Shown: positions 52,688-62,201 of the stretch, piece by piece
Layout: every line of letters starts with the position of its first letter
How positions within the stretch are numbered: position 1 is the first letter of the stretch
Assembly (NCBI RefSeq): GCF_002364335.1
Contig: NZ_DEXW01000075.1
Location: 1 to 62,719 of the forward strand
Source: Winogradskyella sp. UBA3174
GTDB taxonomy: Bacteria > Bacteroidota > Bacteroidia > Flavobacteriales > Flavobacteriaceae
DNA length: 62,719 nt
Direction of reading: 5' to 3'
The notes under the pieces: model-generated
What the model was told of the DNA's origin: nothing
Databases searched by the model: none
What the model saw: only the letters and a program-made list of their open reading frames with translations
Translations under genes and position numbers: made by a program

Positions 52688-53938
52688 ATGGACGTTCCAA
52701 TACAGAAGAAAAAATTTTCAAATAAAAACATCGGACTTATTCTAGGTGTCTTGGCAATAATTACTTTAATAGTTTACGTGATTGCGCAAACCTCTGGTGG
52801 TTCTAAATTAAACGTTGAGAAAGAACGTATTTCTATTAATACGGTAAGTAAGAATGTGTTTCAAGAAAACATTCCTGTAAATGGTATTGTATTGCCAATC
52901 ACAACAATTTATTTAGATGCTTTAGAAGGTGGTCGTGTAGAAGAGAAGTTTGTAGAAGATGGCACTATATTAAAGAAAGGAGAGTCAATATTAAGATTAT
53001 CTAATACAGATTTAGAGTTAAGCTTAGTCAATCAAGAAACATCAGTTTATAACTTGTTAACGCAAATGCAGATTTCTCAGAATGCTGCACGCCAAAACAC
53101 TATTAATAGACAAAATCAATTCACAGATGTTGAGAATAATTTAATTGAAGCTGAACGGGTATATACATTGAACAAACGTCTCTATGATAAAGGTGCTATT
53201 GGGAGAATGGATTACGAATCGTCTCAAAATAATTTTGAATATCAGAAAGAGCGCATGAAACTAGCCAAGCGTGTATTATCTGAGGACACTATCTCTACTA
53301 AACTAGAAGTCAACCAAGCCAAAAACTCTTATGCGAGAACACAAAGTGCTTTAGAATTAATGCGTAAAAAAGTAGGTGACTTAATTGTTCGTGCACCGAT
53401 TGATGGACAGTTAACATCTTTAGATGCAGAAATTGGACAATCCATTACCAAAGGAATGCGATTAGGACAAGTAGACGTGACTACTGGTTATAAAGTACGT
53501 GTAGATATGGACGAGTTTTATATTTCTAGGATTTATAACGGTCAAACCGGAAGATTTACTCTTAATAATAAAACATACACTTTAATTATAAAGAAAGTGT
53601 TTACGCAAGTTAAAAATGGACGCTTTCAAGTAGATATGAAATTTGAAGGTGACGTGCCAGAAGGCATTAGAAGAGGTCAGAACTTACAAATCCGAGTGGC
53701 TTTGAGTGCAGAGAAAGAGGCTTTGTTAGTTTCTAAAGGAGGGTTTTTTCAAAAAACAGGAGGCAACTGGATTTTTAAAGTAAGCGAAGATGGCAATACC
53801 GCTTACAAGGTAAATATTAGATTAGGAAGTCAAAACACTGAATACTACGAAGTACTTGAGGGGTTAAATCCCGGAGATAAAGTCGTTACATCGAGTTATG
53901 ATTCTTTTGGCGATACTGAAGAACTTATTTTAAAATAG
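52688..53938 (+). CDS. HlyD-family periplasmic adaptor
   Basis: The protein has 416 residues. One N-terminal membrane helix (about 14-33). A lipoyl/barrel-sandwich half motif (VEEKFVEDGTILKKGESILR), a coiled-coil hairpin (about 115-215, with NAARQNTINRQNQFTDVENN), the second lipoyl half (IVRAPIDGQLTSLDAEIGQS) and beta-barrel/MP domains follow. It links an inner-membrane ABC permease to an outer-membrane factor in MacAB-like pumps. No outer-membrane channel gene is in the window. It is the first gene of the transporter set. Confidence 0.92.
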   Translation: MDVPIQKKKFSNKNIGLILGVLAIITLIVYVIAQTSGGSKLNVEKERISINTVSKNVFQENIPVNGIVLPITTIYLDALEGGRVEEKFVEDGTILKKGESILRLSNTDLELSLVNQETSVYNLLTQMQISQNAARQNTINRQNQFTDVENNLIEAERVYTLNKRLYDKGAIGRMDYESSQNNFEYQKERMKLAKRVLSEDTISTKLEVNQAKNSYARTQSALELMRKKVGDLIVRAPIDGQLTSLDAEIGQSITKGMRLGQVDVTTGYKVRVDMDEFYISRIYNGQTGRFTLNNKTYTLIIKKVFTQVKNGRFQVDMKFEGDVPEGIRRGQNLQIRVALSAEKEALLVSKGGFFQKTGGNWIFKVSEDGNTAYKVNIRLGSQNTEYYEVLEGLNPGDKVVTSSYDSFGDTEELILK

Positions 53939-53970
53939 AATTAGATACAATCAATTAAAAAACGAATACA

Positions 53971-54648
53971 ATGATACACATTAAGGACTTAGAGAAATTT
54001 TATAAAACTGAGGAAGTGCAAACTATTGCTTTAAATAAGTTGTCTTTTGGAGTTAAAGAAGGTGAGTTTGTTGCGATAATGGGACCTTCAGGTTGTGGTA
54101 AATCGACCTTATTAAACATCTTAGGTTTACTAGATGATCTGGATGGAGGCAGTTTTATGTTCAACGGAACTGAAGTAGCTGGCTATAATGAGCGTAAACG
54201 TTCAGAATTACGCAAGCATAATATAGGTTTCGTTTTTCAGAGTTTTAATCTTATAGATGAGCTTACCGTTTTTGAAAACGTAGAATTACCATTAATCTAC
54301 ACAGGTGTAAAACCAGTAGAACGTAAAAAACAAGTCGAAGCGGTTTTAGAAAAAATGGGAATTATGCACCGTCGCAATCACTTTCCTCAGCAATTATCTG
54401 GTGGTCAACAACAGCGTGTGGCAGTTGCAAGAGCTGTAGTAAATAAGCCTAAATTAATTCTTGCAGATGAACCAACAGGTAATTTAGATAGCACCAACGG
54501 TAATGAAGTAATGGATTTACTAATTGATCTTAACGAAGCAGGAACCACTATTATTATGGTAACACACAGTGAGCACGATGCTAAATACAGTCATAGAATC
54601 ATAAGAATGTTAGACGGACAAAAGGTTACCGAAAATATTTTGGCATAA
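53971..54648 (+). CDS. ABC transporter ATP-binding protein (MacB/LolD type)
   Basis: The 225-residue ATPase has Walker A GPSGCGKST, Q-loop GFVFQSFNLIDELTV, signature LSGGQQQRVAVARAV, Walker B LILADEPTGNLDS and H-loop MVTHS. It is of the LolD/MacB N-domain class that partners with FtsX-type permeases. It lies 32 bp after the HlyD gene. A C-terminal fossil of a second such ATPase follows immediately, and the several downstream permeases may all use this single ATPase. Confidence 0.95.
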   Translation: MIHIKDLEKFYKTEEVQTIALNKLSFGVKEGEFVAIMGPSGCGKSTLLNILGLLDDLDGGSFMFNGTEVAGYNERKRSELRKHNIGFVFQSFNLIDELTVFENVELPLIYTGVKPVERKKQVEAVLEKMGIMHRRNHFPQQLSGGQQQRVAVARAVVNKPKLILADEPTGNLDSTNGNEVMDLLIDLNEAGTTIIMVTHSEHDAKYSHRIIRMLDGQKVTENILA

Positions 54649-54670
54649 ATCGACTTTCATCAATCAATCG

Positions 54671-54751
54671 ATCATAAGAATGTTAGACGGACAAAAAGAA
54701 ACAGAGACTATTTTGGCTCAGTTAACCAAATTTGTCATTTCGACAGAGTGA
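54671..54751 (+). pseudogene. C-terminal fossil of a second ABC ATPase
   Basis: A 26-bp stretch (54671-54696) is identical to 54598-54623 within the intact ATPase gene and encodes the same IIRMLDGQK. It continues ETETILAQLTKFVISTE to a stop at 54749-54751. Only the final 27 codons remain, placed 22 bp after the intact gene's stop. This is what is left after recombination between two tandem ATPase genes deleted the rest. Confidence 0.8.
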
Positions 54752-54824
54752 AGGATGAACGACGAGAAATCTCATTTTGTAAATAATTATTATGAGATAT
54801 CTCACATGCGTTCGATATGACAAA
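54731..54824. repeat. Palindromic intergenic element
   Basis: The ends TTTGTCATTTCGA (54731-54743) and TCGATATGACAAA (54812-54824) are inverted copies with one mismatch. The inner parts GAGAAATCTCAT and ATGAGATATCTC also match inversely. A roughly 94-bp imperfect palindrome of this type (GTCATTTCGA... ...TCGAAATGAC) occurs many times in flavobacterial genomes, so this is likely a small non-autonomous repeat. Confidence 0.75.
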
Positions 54825-54850
54825 CAAGAATCATCAATCAGGTGGAAAAT

Positions 54851-54889
54851 GCTTCAGTATAAAATCAATTAATCAACCTATACTGAAGC
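54851..54889. repeat. 11-bp perfect inverted repeat upstream of first permease
   Basis: GCTTCAGTATA (54851-54861) and TATACTGAAGC (54879-54889) flank a 17-nt AT-rich loop. It lies about 47 bp before the first permease ATG and just past the palindromic element. It could attenuate transcription between the ATPase and permease genes or bind a regulator. Confidence 0.5.
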
Positions 54890-54935
54890 GTTGAAGCCAA
54901 ATTAATCGAAAAGCGAACAGTAATTTATAGAAACT

Positions 54936-57335
54936 ATGTTTAAGAATTATTTCAAAATAGCGTTTAGAAATCTTATTAAGAATAAAGTGTATTCTTTTAT
55001 AAATATTTCTGGTTTAGCGATTGGAATGGCTGCTACAATCTTAATAGGTTTGTGGATTGCTGACGAATTAAATTATAATAATCACTTTAAAAATAAAGCG
55101 ACAATTGCACAAGTGTTTCAACATCAAACAATGAATGATGCTGTTAATACAGGACCTGCAATTCCGAGACCTTTAGAGTTTGCATTACGACAAGATCATA
55201 ACGATAATTTTAAGCATATTGTCATGGCGTCTTGGGAGCAGCCTAGATACCTCAAATTTGGTGAAACAAATATTTATATATTAGGAAATGCCATGCAAGA
55301 AGGCGCAGCTAATCTGTTGGATTTAACAATTATTGAAGGTGAAAAAAATGGGCTGAAAGAAAAGAATTCAATAATGCTTTCTCAATCTACTGCAAAAACG
55401 TTGTTTGGTTCTAATTCTGCTATTGGTGAAATAATAAAATTGAATAATGAAGATGACTTAATTGTTAAAGGAGTTTATAAAGATATCCAAGTTAATAATA
55501 CGTTTAGTGGTATGGAATATCTAATACCATGGAAATATTATGTAACGACTCAAGATTGGTTAGAGTCTGCTAAAGAATCTTGGGGAAATAACTCCTTTCA
55601 AATGTTTGTCCAAATTAATGAGAATACGAGTATAGATGCTGTAAACTCTAAAATAATAGATGTTAAGAAAAATGCATCAGCAGATACGGCAGAGTTTAAT
55701 CCTCAACTCTTTCTGTTTCCTATGACTGATTGGTATTTGAGGAATGATTTTGAAAATGGTGTCCAAGCAGGTGGTCGTATAGAAAATGTATGGTTGTTTG
55801 GTGTTATAGGATTATTTATTTTGTTATTGGCTTGTATCAATTTTGTGAATTTGAGTACAGCGCGTAGTGAAAAACGAGCAACTGAAGTTGGTATTAGAAA
55901 AGCCATCGGCTCGAAACGTGGACAACTTATATTTCAATTTTTAAGCGAATCGTTTTTAATTGTATTTCTGTCATTTGTTTTTGCTCTTGGGATTGTATTA
56001 TTATTTTTAAATGGATTTAATAATTTAGCGAGTAAGGCAATTGTTTTTCCTTGGGCTAATATTCAGTTTTGGTTAATATCATTAATATTTGTAATTGTTA
56101 CCGCATTTTTAGCAGGTAGTTATCCAGCATTATATTTATCATCATTTAATCCTGTTGCGGTTTTAAAAGGCACCTTTAAGTCTGGTCGTTTTGCATCACT
56201 ACCTCGAAAAATTTTAGTGGTGACGCAGTTCACGGTTTCAATTGCTTTAATTATTGGAACGCTTGTGGTGATGAATCAAATTCAGTTTAGTAAAGACAGA
56301 CCTATTGGTTATGATAATGAAGGCTTAATTCAAATTCCTGTAATGAGTAATGAATTTATTGGAAAAAGAGATTTAATGCGCGAGCAGTTTATGGCTTCAG
56401 GAGGTGCGATAGAAATGGCTGGTACTAGTGCGCCAATGACAAATGTGTGGTCTAATAGATCTGGTTATACTTGGGATGGTAAACCTGCTGGTTTTCAGGA
56501 AGATTTAGCGTATACGACAGTGTCTTACGAGTTTGTAGAAACTTTAGGTTTAAAAATAATTGCAGGTCGTGGGTTTTCGAGAGAATTTGCAACAGATTCT
56601 AACGCGGTTATTCTTAATCAAACAGCAGTAAAATATATGGCACTTATAGATCCTATCGGAAAATATATTAGAGATTCTGATATAGAAGATATTGAGCCAC
56701 CATTAAAAATTGTTGGAATAGTAGAAGATATGATTATACAGTCTCCTTATAGTCCTGTAAAACAAGCGATGTACGTTTTTGAGAGGAATAGCAATACAGC
56801 ATTTTATAATGTGAGACTTAATCCTAAAAAAAGTACAAGCGAAAACTTAGCACTCGTTGAAAATGTTTTTAAAAGAAATTTCTCAAATACGCCTTTCGAT
56901 TACCAATTTGTAGATGAAGAGTATGGGGCAAAATTTAGTTCAGAAGAACGCATTGCAAGTTTAGCGAGAGTATTTACGGCATTAGCTATTTTTATTAGCT
57001 GTTTAGGTTTATTTGGATTGGCATCCTTTGTTGCGGAGCAACGTACTAAAGAAATCGGTGTTCGTAAAGTATTAGGAGGATCTATCAGTCAATTATGGTT
57101 GCTGCTTTCAAAAGATTTCATCACACTTGTAGTTATTGCTTTATTGATTGCTTGCCCATTAGCTTATTATATCATGGGGCAATGGTTACAGAAGTTTAGT
57201 TATAGAACATCTGTAAGTTGGGATGTGTTTGCTATTGCTTGTTTTGGTGCTTTAATAATTACATTGATTACCGTGAGTTTTCAGGCTATTAAAGCTGCAA
57301 CTGCAAATCCGGTAGATGCATTGCGAACTGAGTAA
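54936..57335 (+). CDS. FtsX/MacB-type ABC permease, copy 1
   Basis: The protein has 799 residues. The N-terminal MacB-PCD part starts MFKNYFKIAFRNLIKNKVYS with the first helix about 20-42. A large periplasmic region follows to about 280. Three-helix FtsX blocks lie at about 285-420 (VWLFGVIGLFILLLACINFV, NLSTARSEKRATEVGIRKAI) and 670-790 (FISCLGLFGLASFVAEQRTK, EIGVRKVLGGSISQLWLLLS). It has two FtsX repeats in one chain. It presumably works with the upstream ATPase and HlyD adaptor in mechanotransmission-type export of lipids, peptides or drugs. Confidence 0.93.
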   Translation: MFKNYFKIAFRNLIKNKVYSFINISGLAIGMAATILIGLWIADELNYNNHFKNKATIAQVFQHQTMNDAVNTGPAIPRPLEFALRQDHNDNFKHIVMASWEQPRYLKFGETNIYILGNAMQEGAANLLDLTIIEGEKNGLKEKNSIMLSQSTAKTLFGSNSAIGEIIKLNNEDDLIVKGVYKDIQVNNTFSGMEYLIPWKYYVTTQDWLESAKESWGNNSFQMFVQINENTSIDAVNSKIIDVKKNASADTAEFNPQLFLFPMTDWYLRNDFENGVQAGGRIENVWLFGVIGLFILLLACINFVNLSTARSEKRATEVGIRKAIGSKRGQLIFQFLSESFLIVFLSFVFALGIVLLFLNGFNNLASKAIVFPWANIQFWLISLIFVIVTAFLAGSYPALYLSSFNPVAVLKGTFKSGRFASLPRKILVVTQFTVSIALIIGTLVVMNQIQFSKDRPIGYDNEGLIQIPVMSNEFIGKRDLMREQFMASGGAIEMAGTSAPMTNVWSNRSGYTWDGKPAGFQEDLAYTTVSYEFVETLGLKIIAGRGFSREFATDSNAVILNQTAVKYMALIDPIGKYIRDSDIEDIEPPLKIVGIVEDMIIQSPYSPVKQAMYVFERNSNTAFYNVRLNPKKSTSENLALVENVFKRNFSNTPFDYQFVDEEYGAKFSSEERIASLARVFTALAIFISCLGLFGLASFVAEQRTKEIGVRKVLGGSISQLWLLLSKDFITLVVIALLIACPLAYYIMGQWLQKFSYRTSVSWDVFAIACFGALIITLITVSFQAIKAATANPVDALRTE

Positions 57336-57385
57336 TTAAGTCAATCAAAATGCAATCAAAAAACGAATAGTAATCATTAAACGTT

Positions 57386-59770
57386 ATGCTTAAGAATCAT
57401 ATTAAAATATCTTTTCGAAATCTGTGGAAAAACAAATTGCTTTCTGCGCTAAACCTGTTAGGGTTGAGTATTGGAATTGGTAGCGTATTGACTCTGATTT
57501 TTTCGGTATATGCTTATTATAGTGCAGATTCTAATATTGAGAATCAAGAGCATATTTTTTATTTAAAAACCATTACTAGTGGCGGCGATACATACACCGA
57601 AACTCCCTACCCACTTCTAAAAGAAATTATAAAAACATCACCAGAAGTTGTTGCGGCTTCTCATTTACAGGGCTGGGATAATCCTTGGTTAGAATATGGC
57701 GAAGCGGAATTTCAAGAACGCGTCGATTATGTAGAGCCAGAATTTTTTGATGTTTTCTCCTTAGGGTTAAAATATGGTAATCGCAAAACGGCTTTAGACA
57801 AAAAGTATTCTATTGTCCTTACCCATAAAATAAGTGAGAAAATTTTTGGAGAAACGAATCCTGTTGGCAAAATAGTAATAGCAAATGACAGCTTAAACTT
57901 AACAGTTACTGGTGTTTTAGAACCTATTAGTCCGTACTCGGCATTTCGGTTGGGTGTTGTAATGCCAACTCAGCTTTTAGAAGATTACTCGAATTTTAAG
58001 GCACGTTCTGATTGGGGAGATAGTTTTAGTATGAATTATTTAAGATTAAGACCAAATACAAATATTGAAGCTTTCGAAAGCCGTTTAGAAGAATTAGTTC
58101 AAAAAAACTATTCAGACCCAACCAGTGTTGCGGCCATAAAAGTTATGCCCTTTGCTGATATCAGAATAAATACTATTCCGGTCGTTGGCACCATTATTAG
58201 TGGCTCTATAGCAGCATCAGTATTTATATTACTTATTGTACTGATCAATCTCCTCAATCTAAACGCATCAACAATGTATCGACGGACTAAAGATATAGCC
58301 GTGCGTAAAATATTGGGTGGAAATAAAAAAGATATTATTGTTCAGTTTTGTATTGAGAATGCCATATTAGTATTTGGAGCGATCTCAATTTCGGCACTAC
58401 TTTTTTTAGGGTTTTTATTACCAAGATTAAATACAATTTATGGTGCCGATTTTGGACAGATTTCCTTTACTGTAGAAAAGGATTACCCAGTTATCTTGTT
58501 CGCTATGGCACTAGGCATTCTGGTTACTTTATTGGTAGGCATACTGCCTACGCTTCGATTTATATCAATACCCATATCTACAGCAATTAAGGGGAAGATA
58601 GATGCTATTAAGAGTAACTTTTTTGTTCGTAACTCATTTATAGTACTACAGTTTGGGATCGCAATTTTATTCATCTGTGTCGCAATTATCTTGAATAGTC
58701 AGATCGGCTTTATGAAAAATGCACCTCTAGGTTTCAGTAAAGAGAATGTCCTTGTCGGAAACATCAATCTATATTATAAAAATGAAGAAACAGCGTCATC
58801 AAATTTTAATACTTTATTGGATAAACTGAATACAAACGCTTATGTGAAAAATATATCAGTAAGCGGTGGGATTCCTTCAGATTATAATTTTAATTACACG
58901 AATTTCTACGATCCTGAAACAGAAAATGAAGTCCGTACACGTTACGCGCACGCAGATGAAGGCTATCTAAAGACCTTCGAAATTCCATTAGTGATGGGAA
59001 GAGATTTCGATGAGAATATAGATAAAGCTGATGATTATCCAGTAATAATAAATAGAACCGTGATGAAGGCGCTAGGATGGGATTCTATTGAAGGCAAACG
59101 ATTGAAGGGAAAGGACGGCGATGGACTTGGTTATCCTGTGGTAGGTGTGATGGAAGATTTTCATTATCAGGATATGCAAAACGCAATGGAGCCCTTAGTA
59201 CATTTTTATCGTGAGAAAGATGACCTTGCCTACCATCGTTTTCTTTCGGTTAGGGTTGAAGAGGGCCATGAAAAGACTGTGGAGAATATTAATGTTAGCG
59301 GATTTGGCAATATCGCATCACGAAGACCTTATGAACAAGAATTTCTAGATGATAAAGTCAGTGCACAATATCGCTTAATTGAAGGGATGTTAAAGACCGT
59401 AAATGTGGTAGCGCTATTGACGATTTTTATTTCGTGTTTAGGGATGTTCGGATTAATTTCTTTTATGGCAAAAAGACGCGTCAAAGAAATAGGCATCAGA
59501 AAAGTTTTGGGTTCAGGAGTATTAAAAATAATAATATTATTGTCTAAAGATTACATCCTTCTTGTAGGTATAGCTTCAGTTTTAGCTATTCCTATAGCTT
59601 GGTATGTAATGAACGCATGGTTGTTAGATTTCGCATATAGTATTGCTATTCAATGGTGGATGTTGGTAGTCGGTGGATTAATTGCCTTGCTCATAACATC
59701 CTTTACGGTAGGAATTCAAGCTGTAAAATCAGCAAGAGCTAATCCAACGAAGAGCTTAAACGCAGATTAG
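57386..59770 (+). CDS. FtsX/MacB-type ABC permease, copy 2
   Basis: The 794-residue protein has the same layout as copy 1. The N-terminus is MLKNHIKISFRNLWKNKLLS, with FtsX blocks around NLLNLNASTMYRRTKDIAVR, KILGGNKKDIIVQF and the C-terminal FISCLGMFGLISFMAKRRVK, EIGIRKVLGSGVLK. The periplasmic parts differ strongly from copy 1, so the two may serve different cargo or form a heterodimer. It is preceded by the CAATCAAAAAACGAATAG leader also seen before other genes of the array. Confidence 0.93.
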   Translation: MLKNHIKISFRNLWKNKLLSALNLLGLSIGIGSVLTLIFSVYAYYSADSNIENQEHIFYLKTITSGGDTYTETPYPLLKEIIKTSPEVVAASHLQGWDNPWLEYGEAEFQERVDYVEPEFFDVFSLGLKYGNRKTALDKKYSIVLTHKISEKIFGETNPVGKIVIANDSLNLTVTGVLEPISPYSAFRLGVVMPTQLLEDYSNFKARSDWGDSFSMNYLRLRPNTNIEAFESRLEELVQKNYSDPTSVAAIKVMPFADIRINTIPVVGTIISGSIAASVFILLIVLINLLNLNASTMYRRTKDIAVRKILGGNKKDIIVQFCIENAILVFGAISISALLFLGFLLPRLNTIYGADFGQISFTVEKDYPVILFAMALGILVTLLVGILPTLRFISIPISTAIKGKIDAIKSNFFVRNSFIVLQFGIAILFICVAIILNSQIGFMKNAPLGFSKENVLVGNINLYYKNEETASSNFNTLLDKLNTNAYVKNISVSGGIPSDYNFNYTNFYDPETENEVRTRYAHADEGYLKTFEIPLVMGRDFDENIDKADDYPVIINRTVMKALGWDSIEGKRLKGKDGDGLGYPVVGVMEDFHYQDMQNAMEPLVHFYREKDDLAYHRFLSVRVEEGHEKTVENINVSGFGNIASRRPYEQEFLDDKVSAQYRLIEGMLKTVNVVALLTIFISCLGMFGLISFMAKRRVKEIGIRKVLGSGVLKIIILLSKDYILLVGIASVLAIPIAWYVMNAWLLDFAYSIAIQWWMLVVGGLIALLITSFTVGIQAVKSARANPTKSLNAD

Positions 59771-59795
59771 TTAATAATGTATTAAAGAAAATATT

Positions 59796-62177
59796 ATGAT
59801 CAAAAATTATTTCAAAATAGCATTTAGAAACTTATGGAGACACAAAGGGTATTCTGCCATAAACATAGGCGGTCTTGCGGTCGGTATGACGGCAGGCTTT
59901 TTATTGCTTTTGTACATAGGTTATGAGATGAGTTATGAGTCCTTTCACTCTAATAAGGATCGGCTTTATCGTGTTGTAACCGACATCGATACACCATCAG
60001 ATAATTATAAGACGCCTATAATTGATTGGAATATTTTGAGTGAGATTACTACTGAATTCCCGGAAATTGAGAACAATACCAGACTATACGACACGGAGTT
60101 TGACGTACGTCTAGATGGCAACAATTATCATGAAAGTAAGGTGTTGGGGGTGGATGAAAGTTTTTTTCAAATCTTCGATTATGAGTTATTGCAGGGAAAT
60201 CCAGTTGAAGTTCTTAAAACGCCCTTCACTCTAGTGCTATCAGAGACAGTTGCTCAGAAATATTTTGGAAACGAAAATGCGTTAGGTAAGACTTTGAAAA
60301 TAATGGATGGTAATAGAATAGCTACTGTTACTGGAGTTATGAAGGATAATCCGAAAAACACACAGATTAATAGCGATATACTTATCTCCATGTCCACCTA
60401 TACTGAAGTTCTGGATCCAGATCTTAACGAGTCTTGGGCTAATTTCGAGAACCGTGGTTTTGTTTTGCTTAATGAAAATGTGGATCCAAAAGTCCTAGAG
60501 GCGAAAATCGCATCTTACAATGAGCGTGCTCATGGCGAAATAATGAAGGAAACGGAATTGAATCTGACTTACTTCTTAGAACCTATAGAAGATATTTACT
60601 TATATTCAGAACGTGGATCTGGTGCACACATAGGTAATGTTTACATTTTCTTTATCGTTGCGCTGTTCATTCTTTTAATTGCCGCGATCAACTTTATAAA
60701 TTTAACGACCGCAAGATCTGTAGAACGCGCCAAGGAAGTCGGAATACGTAAGGTCATAGGAGCACAAAAAAGTCAGCTTTCCATTCAGTTCTTAAGTGAA
60801 TCTATCGTCATCTGTTTGTTTGCCTTTTTACTAGCGATGACATTTACATGGCTTGCATTACCCTATTTTAATATCCTTGCAGGTAAAGAAATTGCAAGCA
60901 GTATATGGAATGACCCTATTTATCCCTTAAGCTTATTTGGTATAGCGCTATTAATAGCACTCATTGCAGGATCCTATCCTGCATTGGTTTTATCGGCATT
61001 TAAACCAATACAGGTTTTGAAAGGTAAGTTCTCCAGTAGTTCTAAAGGTTCTAGACTACGCAAAGGATTGGTAATTAGCCAATTTACCATATCTGTTGTA
61101 ATGATTGTGAGCACAATCATAGTCTATAATCAGATCAATTACATGCGCAGTCAGGATCTAGGGTTTGATATGAATCAGGTAATGATTGTAGAGACTGATG
61201 GTAGTAAACAGCAAAAAATAATGATTGATGAACTTAGGAATATCTCCAATATTATTTCTATCAGCACTGCGGCGACTGTGCCTGGTGGTGGTGGACAAAA
61301 CAGTAGCGCCTTAAGTAAAATTGTAAATCAACAAGGCAATGAGCAGACGCTCGCTATTGAACTTTATAGAATTGACGATGATTATATCAATCAATTTGAT
61401 CTTAAGCTACTGGCAGGGAGAAATTTTTCAAGAGACTTAGCAAGCGACAGTTTAGAATCAATGATCATCAATGAAAAAGCACTTGGATTGTTAGGGTATT
61501 CAGATCCAGAACAAATCATAGGCAAGGGCTTTGACCAATGGGATCGTAAAGGAAAGATCATAGGTGTAGTGAAGGACTTTCATATGACATCACTGCAAGA
61601 CGAAATCGCACCGCTAAGCATGATCTATAATGGTTCTGGCAATGCATTGTTAAATTTAAAAATTGCTGGTAATGACGTTAGCGCAACTATCGGAGTGATA
61701 GAAAAAAGTTTTAAGAAAGCCTATCCCAACAAGACTTTTGAATACGCTTTTGTAAATGAATTATTTAATGAACAGTACGAGGTAGAAAAACGCTTCGGGA
61801 CACTTTTTCTGAGTTTTGCACTGCTTGCCATTTTTATTTCCTGTTTGGGATTGCTAGGACTAGCGTCTTATAGCACGTTACAACGCCGTCGAGAGATAGG
61901 CATACGTAAGATTCTCGGAGCCTCTTCGATGGGAATCGTGAATCTATTGAGTAAGGATTTTCTAAAATTGGTTTTGATCTCCATACTCATTGCGACTCCT
62001 ATATCATGGGGCATTATGGATAAATGGTTGCAGGACTTTGCTTATCGTATGCATATAAGCTGGTGGATATTTGCGATATCTGGCGGTCTTGCACTAGGTA
62101 TCGCTTTTATGACTGTAAGTTTTCAGGCCATTAAGGCGGCGACCTCTAATCCTGTTAAATCATTGAGAACGGAATAA
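59796..62177 (+). CDS. FtsX/MacB-type ABC permease, copy 3
   Basis: The 793-residue protein starts MIKNYFKIAFRNLWRHKGYS and has FtsX blocks around ARSVERAKEVGIRKVIGAQK and FISCLGLLGLASYSTLQRRR, EIGIRKILGASSMG. By eye its DNA is richer in G and C than copies 1 and 2 (for example ACGCCGTCGAGAGATAGGCA), suggesting a different origin or gene conversion from another source. It starts 25 bp after copy 2. Confidence 0.93.
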   Translation: MIKNYFKIAFRNLWRHKGYSAINIGGLAVGMTAGFLLLLYIGYEMSYESFHSNKDRLYRVVTDIDTPSDNYKTPIIDWNILSEITTEFPEIENNTRLYDTEFDVRLDGNNYHESKVLGVDESFFQIFDYELLQGNPVEVLKTPFTLVLSETVAQKYFGNENALGKTLKIMDGNRIATVTGVMKDNPKNTQINSDILISMSTYTEVLDPDLNESWANFENRGFVLLNENVDPKVLEAKIASYNERAHGEIMKETELNLTYFLEPIEDIYLYSERGSGAHIGNVYIFFIVALFILLIAAINFINLTTARSVERAKEVGIRKVIGAQKSQLSIQFLSESIVICLFAFLLAMTFTWLALPYFNILAGKEIASSIWNDPIYPLSLFGIALLIALIAGSYPALVLSAFKPIQVLKGKFSSSSKGSRLRKGLVISQFTISVVMIVSTIIVYNQINYMRSQDLGFDMNQVMIVETDGSKQQKIMIDELRNISNIISISTAATVPGGGGQNSSALSKIVNQQGNEQTLAIELYRIDDDYINQFDLKLLAGRNFSRDLASDSLESMIINEKALGLLGYSDPEQIIGKGFDQWDRKGKIIGVVKDFHMTSLQDEIAPLSMIYNGSGNALLNLKIAGNDVSATIGVIEKSFKKAYPNKTFEYAFVNELFNEQYEVEKRFGTLFLSFALLAIFISCLGLLGLASYSTLQRRREIGIRKILGASSMGIVNLLSKDFLKLVLISILIATPISWGIMDKWLQDFAYRMHISWWIFAISGGLALGIAFMTVSFQAIKAATSNPVKSLRTE

Positions 62178-62201
62178 TCAGCAATCAAAAAACAAACAAT
62201 C

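Noticed and set aside
54649..54935. Missing gene between the ATPase and first permease
   Set aside because: The gap is fully explained by the ATPase fossil, the palindromic element and a hairpin.
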